8,717 nt of DNA from assembly GCA_023266165.1 (NCBI GenBank), contig JAHFRR010000054.1, positions 1-8,717 of the forward strand, given 5' to 3'. Of this stretch, positions 6,258-8,717 are shown piece by piece. The notes under the pieces were generated by a model. That model ran no database searches. It was not told where the DNA came from and worked only from the letters and a program-made list of their open reading frames with translations. This stretch comes from Thiotrichales bacterium (lineage in GTDB: Bacteria > Pseudomonadota > Gammaproteobacteria > Francisellales > CACEW01). A program made the position numbers and the translations under genes. Position 1 is the stretch's first letter. The number at the start of each line of letters is the position of its first letter.

Positions 6258-6298
6258 AGCTTAAAGACTTAAAGAATTTAAGAGTTTAAGAATTTAAG
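6258..6298. repeat. Tandem array of five TTTAAG-type 8-9 bp units
   Basis: Five adjoining units are read on the plus strand: AGCTTAAAG, ACTTAAAG, AATTTAAG, AGTTTAAG and AATTTAAG (6258-6298); AGTTTAAT at 6241-6248 is a looser outlying copy. The array fills the middle of the 152-base divergent gap between the DUF498-like gene and nadA. It ends just upstream of the predicted nadA promoter. Change in copy number could alter spacing of upstream elements. Confidence 0.65.
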
Positions 6299-6305
6299 AA
6301 AAGTT

Positions 6306-6333
6306 TTTACTTTACTATGCTAGATGATATACT
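6306..6333 (+). promoter_or_regulatory. Predicted nadA promoter
   Basis: TTTACT (6306-6311) and TATACT (6328-6333) are 16 bases apart; the -10 matches five of six positions, the -35 four. Transcription would start near 6340, leaving a 26-base leader with the ribosome site. TACTAT at 6313-6318 is an alternative -10 but has no good -35 because the TTTAAG array occupies that place. Confidence 0.4.
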
Positions 6334-6365
6334 GGCTTCGCGCAAGAGAGGGAGGGGGTATAAAA

Positions 6366-7415
6366 ATGGAGGCAGTGTACGAAGGCCGTCTGAAACCGTA
6401 TTTTCCCACAGGGCCTGTCCCTTCGCTGAGTGCTGGGGCAAAACATCAGTATCGTCAACAGATCATCGCTGGGCTAAAAGCCCGTGATGCTGTGCTCATT
6501 GCCCATTACTATGTGGATGCTGAACTACAGCAGCTGGCAGAAGAGACAGGGGGATTTGTCGGGGATTCCCTGGAGATGGCGCGTTTTGGGATGCGCCATA
6601 GTGCCCAAACCCTGGTGGTGCTTGGAGTTAAGTTTATGGGTGAGACGGCCAAGATTCTGAGCCCGCACAAACGGGTGCTCATGCCTGATCTCGGCGCAAC
6701 GTGCTCACTGGATATCAGCTGCGATGCCCTTGAGTTTGAGGCATTTTGCAAAGCCCATCCTGAACGCGAGGTGGTGGTCTATGTCAATACCTCCGCCCGT
6801 GTGAAAGCTTTGGCAGACTGGGTGGTCACCTCCAGTATTGCGCTCGATCTGGTGAATCACTTGGCCGATCAAGGGAAAAAGATCCTCTGGGCGCCGGATA
6901 AATATCTGGGGCATTATCTCCAAACCCAAACAGGCGCGGATATGTTGCTGTGGCAGGGTTCTTGCATTGTCCATGAAGAGTTTAAGTCAAAAGCCATTTT
7001 TGATCTCAAAGCGCAGTACCCGAAAGCGGCGATCTTGGTGCATCCTGAGTCCCCTGAAGAAGTGATTGATCTGGCAGATTGTGTGGGATCCACCTCGCAG
7101 CTGCTCAAAGCCAGTCAGAGTTTACCGCATCAGACCTTGATCGTTGCAACTGATCAGGGGATTTTTTATAAGATGCAAGCGCTCTCGCCCCATAAAACCT
7201 TTATCAGCGCACCCACGACAGGTGTGGGCGCGACGTGTCGCAGCTGTGCTCGATGCCCATGGATGGCCATGAATACGCTTCAGAATGTATGTCAGGCCTT
7301 AGAGCATCTCTCCCCTGAGGTTACAGTCCCTGAGGCCATTGCGAAGAGTGCCTTGCATGCACTGGAGAAGATGGTAAAATTTAACTTAAACAACTTAAAT
7401 AATTTAAACAAGTAA
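6366..7415 (+). CDS. nadA: Quinolinate synthase A
   Basis: NadA condenses iminoaspartate with dihydroxyacetone phosphate to quinolinate, the second step of de novo NAD synthesis, using a [4Fe-4S] cluster. The 349-residue product keeps the cluster ligands C113 (ATCSLD), C200 (GSCIVHEEF) and C297 ([10 protein letters not shown]), at the same positions as in E. coli, plus the C291-x-x-C294 pair. Other family blocks are [19 protein letters not shown] (45-63), [10 protein letters not shown] (66-75), [12 protein letters not shown] (89-100), [10 protein letters not shown] (175-184) and VHPESPEEV (225-233). ATG 6366 is chosen: GGAGGGGG at 6351-6358 gives correct spacing, and the in-frame ATG at 6324 lies upstream of the likely mRNA start. 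The C-terminus ends in an unusual Asn-Leu repeat, [10 protein letters not shown]. prfB begins 22 bases later, so they likely share a transcript. No nadB or nadC is in the window. The identification is certain. Confidence 0.97.
   Translation: MEAVYEGRLKPYFPTGPVPSLSAGAKHQYRQQIIAGLKARDAVLIAHYYVDAELQQLAEETGGFVGDSLEMARFGMRHSAQTLVVLGVKFMGETAKILSPHKRVLMPDLGATCSLDISCDALEFEAFCKAHPEREVVVYVNTSARVKALADWVVTSSIALDLVNHLADQGKKILWAPDKYLGHYLQTQTGADMLLWQGSCIVHEEFKSKAIFDLKAQYPKAAILVHPESPEEVIDLADCVGSTSQLLKASQSLPHQTLIVATDQGIFYKMQALSPHKTFISAPTTGVGATCRSCARCPWMAMNTLQNVCQALEHLSPEVTVPEAIAKSALHALEKMVKFNLNNLNNLNK
7383..7409 (+). repeat. Three 9-bp tandem repeats encoding the NadA C-terminal tail
   Basis: AACTTAAAC, AACTTAAAT and AATTTAAAC follow one another in frame and encode Asn-Leu-Asn three times, just before the final Lys and stop. 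The unit is close to the TTTAAG units upstream of nadA (6258-6298). Confidence 0.7.
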
Positions 7416-7437
7416 TCAACGTAAGGACATCAAAACC

Positions 7438-8548
7438 ATGGAGTTTGCAGAGCTGGAACTCAACCCGCTGCGCCAGAAGATGCTGGAGTTAGCCTCGCGT
7501 ACGGATATCCTTCGGGGGTATCTTTAACTTACTGGAGCGACAAGAGCGCCTGGAAGAAGTCTCACGAGAACTGGAAGACCCTAAAATCTGGGATCTCCCC
7601 GAACGCGCACAGGTCTTGGGCCAGGAGAAATCCAGCTTATCTAAAATTGTTTTGACGTTCAAGGTTTTAGATCAGGGTTTAAAAGATGCGGAAGCGTTTT
7701 TAGGATTGGCTGAGAGTGAGCAAGATGCCTCTTTGGTGAAAGAGGCTGAGGGTGAGGTGCTGAGCGTAGAGAAACAACTCGAAGCGCTGGAGTTTCAGAG
7801 GATGTTCTCAGGCAAGATGGACCCTCACTTTGCCTATGTGGATATCCAAGCAGGATCTGGGGGCACGGAAGCTCAAGATTGGGCAGCGATGTTGCTGCGT
7901 ATGTATTTGCGCTGGTGTGAGGCGCGAGGGTTTAAAACCGAGATGGTCGAGGTGTCTGACGGGGAAGTGGCAGGAATCAAAAGCGCGACGATCTATGTTC
8001 AAGGCGAATATGCCTATGGTTGGCTGAAGACGGAGACGGGCGTGCATCGCTTGGTGCGCAAATCTCCGTTTGATTCTGGCAACCGGCGCCACACCTCATT
8101 TGCATCGGTTTTTGTCTCTCCAGAAATTGATGATAGCATTGAGATTGAGATCAACCCTGCTGATATTCGTGTCGATACTTATCGTGCTTCAGGGGCGGGA
8201 GGGCAGCATATCAACAAAACCGATTCGGCTGTTCGGATGACCCATAAACCCACCGGAGTGGTCGTCCAGTGTCAAAATGATCGTTCGCAGCATAAAAACA
8301 GGGATCAGGCTTTGAAACAGCTCAAAGCTAAGCTCTATGAGCTCGAGATGCAAAAACGCAATGCAGAAAAACTGGCTGTTGAGGCCACCAAGTCTGAAAT
8401 TGGCTGGGGCAGCCAGATCCGCTCCTATGTCTTAGATCAGTCGAGAATTAAAGACCTGCGTACCGGCGTTGAAAATACAGATACACAGCGTGTACTCGAT
8501 GGGGATCTTGATACGTTTATTATTGCGAGTTTGAAGATGGGGTTGTGA
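7438..8548 (+). CDS. prfB: Peptide chain release factor 2, with programmed +1 frameshift
   Basis: RF2 ends translation at UAA and UGA. The gene opens at ATG 7438 (AAGGA 10 bases upstream) and reads 29 codons to an in-frame TAA at 7525-7527. A +1 shift that skips T7525 continues at AAC 7526 to the TGA at 8546-8548, giving 369 residues (E. coli 365). Both halves match RF2: [15 protein letters not shown]...RTDILRGYL before the shift, then [11 protein letters not shown] and [16 protein letters not shown] after it. Downstream are [14 protein letters not shown], the codon-recognition SPF (209-211), the catalytic GGQ (254-256), and [19 protein letters not shown]. The residue matching E. coli position 246, four before GGQ, is Ala, the form usual outside E. 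coli K-12. The frameshift is the normal RF2 autoregulatory device, so this is not a pseudogene. It differs in using TAA rather than TGA. nadA lies 22 bases upstream. Confidence 0.95.
7513..7528 (+). promoter_or_regulatory. prfB programmed +1 frameshift site with UAA in place of UGA
   Basis: The site reads CGGGGGTATCTTTAAC. The internal Shine-Dalgarno GGGGG (7514-7518) sits 3 bases before the slippery CTT (7522-7524), as in the standard AGGGGGTATCTTTGAC site. Two bases differ: the leading A of the Shine-Dalgarno is C, and TGA is TAA. The zero-frame peptide is 29 residues, ending ILRGYL. The slip of tRNA-Leu from CUU to UUU reads on as AAC. Confidence 0.9.
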
Positions 8549-8560
8549 AGCAGGGGGGCG

Positions 8561-8587
8561 CCTCTCCCTTTGCGGAAGAGGGTCTAG
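8561..8587. repeat. GC-rich palindromic repeat, copy A (possible prfB terminator hairpin)
   Basis: CCTCTCC (8561-8567) pairs with GGAAGAGG (8574-8581) with one bulged A, around a CTTTGC loop. It starts 13 bases after the prfB stop. Read on the minus strand it gives CTAGACCCTCTTCCGC, which aligns with copies B and C. It lacks a following T-run, so any terminator role is doubtful. Confidence 0.6.
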
Positions 8588-8603
8588 TCGCAGCCACTTC
8601 GCG

Positions 8604-8634
8604 CCCCTCTCCCTAGCCCTCTCCCGCAAGGCTA
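8604..8634. repeat. GC-rich palindromic repeat, copy B (truncated)
   Basis: CCCTAGCCCTCTCCCGCAAGG (8611-8631) is in the plus orientation and shares the CTAGCCCTC...CCGCAAGG core with the minus strand of copy C. The right arm of the palindrome is missing; CTACGG follows instead. A further CCCTCTCCC precedes it (8605-8613). Confidence 0.6.
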
Positions 8635-8684
8635 CGGCATGCACACATCTTTCTAACCTATTGAATTGGCAAGGCTTTCTTATT

Positions 8685-8714
8685 CCCTCCTCCCTTGCGG
8701 AGGAGGGCTAGGGT
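8685..8714. repeat. GC-rich palindromic repeat, copy C (perfect 9-bp stem)
   Basis: CCCTCCTCC (8685-8693) and GGAGGAGGG (8699-8707) form a perfect 9-bp stem with loop CTTGC. Its minus strand reads CCCTAGCCCTCCTCCGCAAGG, inverted relative to copy B. The window ends 3 bases after the copy, so the element may continue. No gene is seen in 8549-8717. Confidence 0.7.
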
Positions 8715-8717
8715 GGA

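Noticed and set aside
6324..6365. ATG 6324 as the nadA start
   Set aside because: It lies upstream of the probable transcript start, lacks a ribosome site, and the family match fits ATG 6366 with its GGAGGGGG.
7438..7530. Broken prfB (nonsense or frameshift mutation)
   Set aside because: The break is exactly at the conserved RF2 slippery site with the internal Shine-Dalgarno at the right spacing, and both halves are intact RF2 sequence.
1..8717. tRNA, rRNA, CRISPR array, insertion sequence or prophage genes
   Set aside because: No cloverleaf, regularly spaced repeat array, transposase, integrase or phage structural gene was seen by reading.

Overview
The window looks like chromosomal DNA from a gammaproteobacterium. 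RadA, Rpe, NadA, the YccA-type protein and release factor 2 all read through with close similarity to the Escherichia coli proteins as I remember them. NadA even keeps its cluster cysteines at the E. coli positions 113, 200 and 297. Base composition of the coding DNA is by eye near balanced, and intergenic DNA is AT-rich with short repeats. I cannot name the species. No rRNA, tRNA, CRISPR array, transposase or phage gene was seen.

Layout. (1) 1-1078, minus strand: a long open frame cut by the window edge, encoding a multi-pass membrane protein of unrecognised family with a basic, polar N-terminus. It is divergent from the next gene. (2) 1376-1846, plus: a Panacea/DUF4065 (SocA/GepA-like) protein of the kind used as antitoxin, with no obvious toxin beside it. 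(3) 1847-2060: a radA leader holding a probable promoter, a palindromic element and a possible 28-codon leader ORF that runs into radA. (4) 2061-5065, plus: radA, rpe and an aldo/keto reductase; the last two overlap. (5) 5036-6213, minus: a YccA-like Bax inhibitor-1 family protein and, upstream of it, a Mth938/DUF498-like protein. The yccA-like gene converges on the reductase with a 30-bp overlap. (6) 6366-8548, plus: nadA followed after 22 bases by prfB, likely one transcript. prfB needs a programmed +1 frameshift. (7) 8549-8717: a cluster of three related GC-rich palindromic repeats, with no gene.

Most genes are housekeeping: recombination repair (RadA), pentose phosphate pathway (Rpe), NAD synthesis (NadA), translation termination (RF2) and membrane-protein quality control (YccA). 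The most notable sequence feature is the prfB frameshift site. It has CTT TAA C where the usual site has CTT TGA C, so the regulatory stop would be readable by both RF1 and RF2. Other points of interest are the unknown membrane protein, the orphan antitoxin-like gene, the layered radA leader, and short TTTAAG-type tandem repeats at both ends of nadA.

Promoters and starts were judged by eye from -35/-10 and Shine-Dalgarno matches. They are predictions.
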